NCBI GenBank assembly: GCA_900545715.1
Contig: URAJ01000051.1
Span: forward strand, 1-15,256
Length of the DNA stretch: 15,256 nt
From: an uncultured Opitutales bacterium
GTDB taxonomy: Bacteria > Verrucomicrobiota > Verrucomicrobiia > Opitutales > Intestinicryptomonadaceae
Direction of reading: 5' to 3'
Shown here: positions 14,516-15,256 of the stretch, piece after piece
Layout: every line of letters starts with the position of its first letter
Numbering within the stretch: the stretch's first letter is position 1
Position numbers and translations under genes: made by a program
The notes under the pieces: model-generated
What the model was told of the DNA's origin: nothing
Databases searched by the model: none
What the model saw: the letters and a program-made list of their open reading frames with translations, nothing else

Positions 14516-14848
14516 TCATCTGATGCCGGAGAGGCCGGCATTATAATATTGTCCACATAAATTATCCAGACTTCCGTTGAATATTTTTGCTATGCGTTCC
14601 ACGCTTTTTGTTAAAGTGGATTCTATTTCGCCATCTTCTAAATATCTAAAAGTTGTCTTGCCGGCTGATTTCTCAAAAAATACGGCAGGGCAGTGCCCAT
14701 TATTATCGCTCCTCCCCCTCCCGGAACATAGAGCAGCATTCAAATTACTAAATTCAATTGACTGCACTTGCAATTTGCCCGCAAAGCTAAAAAATGTACT
14801 AATACCCCAAGAAATATTGCATGAAAGTTTTTTAGCTAAGTTTATCAT
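14516..14848 (-). CDS. Hypothetical protein, 110 residues
   Basis: Not recognised. The frame MINLAKKLSCNISWGI... ends ...YYNAGLSGIR and includes VFFEKSAGKTTFRYLEDGE and a helical TLTKSVERIAKIF. Cysteines are at residues 10, 41, 53 and 98. An antisense frame of similar length exists (14577-14906 plus), but the minus frame has better codon character and is collinear with its neighbour. No signal peptide is clear. It starts 20 nt after the stop of the frameshifted remnant, so it may be part of the same decaying cluster. Confidence 0.45.
   Translation of the reverse strand: MINLAKKLSCNISWGISTFFSFAGKLQVQSIEFSNLNAALCSGRGRSDNNGHCPAVFFEKSAGKTTFRYLEDGEIESTLTKSVERIAKIFNGSLDNLCGQYYNAGLSGIR
14523..14541. 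other. Hairpin between the 110-residue ORF and the secreted-protein gene
   Basis: ATGCCGG (14523-14529) pairs perfectly with CCGGCAT (14535-14541) around a 5-nt loop, the only GC-rich element in the surrounding AT-rich DNA. It covers the 3' end of the 110-residue ORF, about 20 nt before the next start. There is no T-run on the minus strand, so a processing or translational role is likelier than termination. Confidence 0.4.
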
Positions 14849-14868
14849 TGAGATTGCGTATGTATATT

Positions 14869-15174
14869 TTATTCAAAATATTCTTTTTGTAAATATTTTT
14901 TTATAATGCATTTGCCATTGTCTTTAATATCCAAAGTATAAACTTACTATTTCCATATTTTATATTTTTAAGACCCCAGTTGCCAGAATATATAGTTATT
15001 TCTCTTGTTTGTAGCCTTTCATATCATCAACATTAAATTCACTTTTTTTATTCTAAGCAATAGTGCATGGCACATTCTTTCATCTTCTATTTTTATTGGC
15101 TTATTTGATTTATTTGTGGCCCTAAAAAATTTATATGTCTCAAAACCTGCGTTAGCAGTGGCATTAATTACGTT
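14869..15174 (-). pseudogene. Frameshifted remnant of an unidentified gene
   Basis: No single frame is open, but one protein-like reading continues across three frames. FETYKFFRATNKSNK... CHALLLRIKK runs to the A7 tract at 15043-15049. SEFNVDDMKGYKQ continues in the next frame to about 15008. EITIYSGNWGLKNIKYGNSK follows to about 14940, then YTLDIKDNGKCIIKKYLQKE, ending at TAA (14869-14871). The first frame is closed upstream by TAG at 15175-15177, with no start codon. Joined, it gives roughly 100 residues with Lys/Asn-rich composition like the secreted gene next door. It is either a decayed gene or a live gene broken by assembly errors at homopolymers. Family unknown. Confidence 0.5.
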
Positions 15175-15256
15175 CTACGTCAAAGATTGTGGAATGGTGG
15201 GAAAAAAAGAGGGCAAAGAGAACGAAAAATGTTCTACAATGCCCGATGTGTTAATA
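15098..15256. other. Window edge with open frames on both strands
   Basis: The last 80 bases are open in two plus frames, one reading YVKDCGMVGKKEGKENEKCS and another VLRQRLWNGGKKRGQRE, and also in one minus frame. With the edge so close I cannot tell whether a gene enters here. A 15-bp sequence on the minus strand at 15181-15195 resembles the start of the repeat at 13349. Confidence 0.3.

Noticed and set aside
14577..14906. 109-residue plus-strand ORF opposite the 110-residue minus ORF
   Set aside because: It has poorer codon character, is not collinear with neighbours, and runs into the start of the AT-rich remnant.

Overview
The window is a bacterial chromosomal segment of moderate GC content with a markedly AT-rich right end. 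Single-copy housekeeping genes (rpsB-tsf, a tRNA-Gln, an acyl carrier protein, a YfgM-like membrane TPR protein) sit among monocistronic exported carbohydrate-active enzymes: a CE7-like esterase, a GH30 enzyme and two GH99/WbsX-like enzymes. Strong Shine-Dalgarno sites are uncommon, signal peptides are frequent, and there is no SusC/SusD pair. This fits a saccharolytic Gram-negative of the Planctomycetota-Verrucomicrobiota-Chlamydiota group, most likely a gut or anaerobic Verrucomicrobiota/Lentisphaerota member. That assignment is inference from gene content, not a marker-based placement.

Layout from left to right. 1-156: a tandem array of 29-31 bp repeats resembling the multi-repeat end of an IS21-type element, 27 bp beyond the 3' end of tRNA-Gln(CTG). 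366-599: an orphan acyl carrier protein. 699-1415 (-): a membrane-anchored TPR protein, divergent from 1536-2780 (+), a CE7-like esterase. 3338-4579 (-): a GH99-like lipoprotein. 5006-6592 (-): a GH30 enzyme. 7011-8392 (-): the rpsB-tsf operon with terminators on both sides. 9135-10235 (-): a second GH99-like enzyme. 10514-13243 (+): a 909-residue SF2 helicase with a predicted membrane hairpin near its C terminus. 13244-15256: a degenerate copy of the left-end repeats followed by an AT-rich segment with a secreted protein of unknown function, a 110-residue ORF, a possible 28-residue lipoprotein and a frameshifted gene remnant.

The four exported enzymes could act together on an acetylated, branched polysaccharide: the esterase removes acyl groups, the GH30 enzyme attacks beta-linkages (its family includes endo-beta-1,6-galactanases), and the GH99-like enzymes may act on alpha-mannoside-like linkages. 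They are separately transcribed and the ribosomal operon splits them, so this is a loose neighbourhood and not a classical utilisation locus. A near-identical AT-rich motif upstream of the GH99-like lipoprotein and, more weakly, the GH30 gene hints at shared control.

The least explained items are the membrane-anchored helicase, which has defence-like architecture and lies beside mobile-element-like repeats, and the AT-rich right end, which has possible inverted ends and gene decay.
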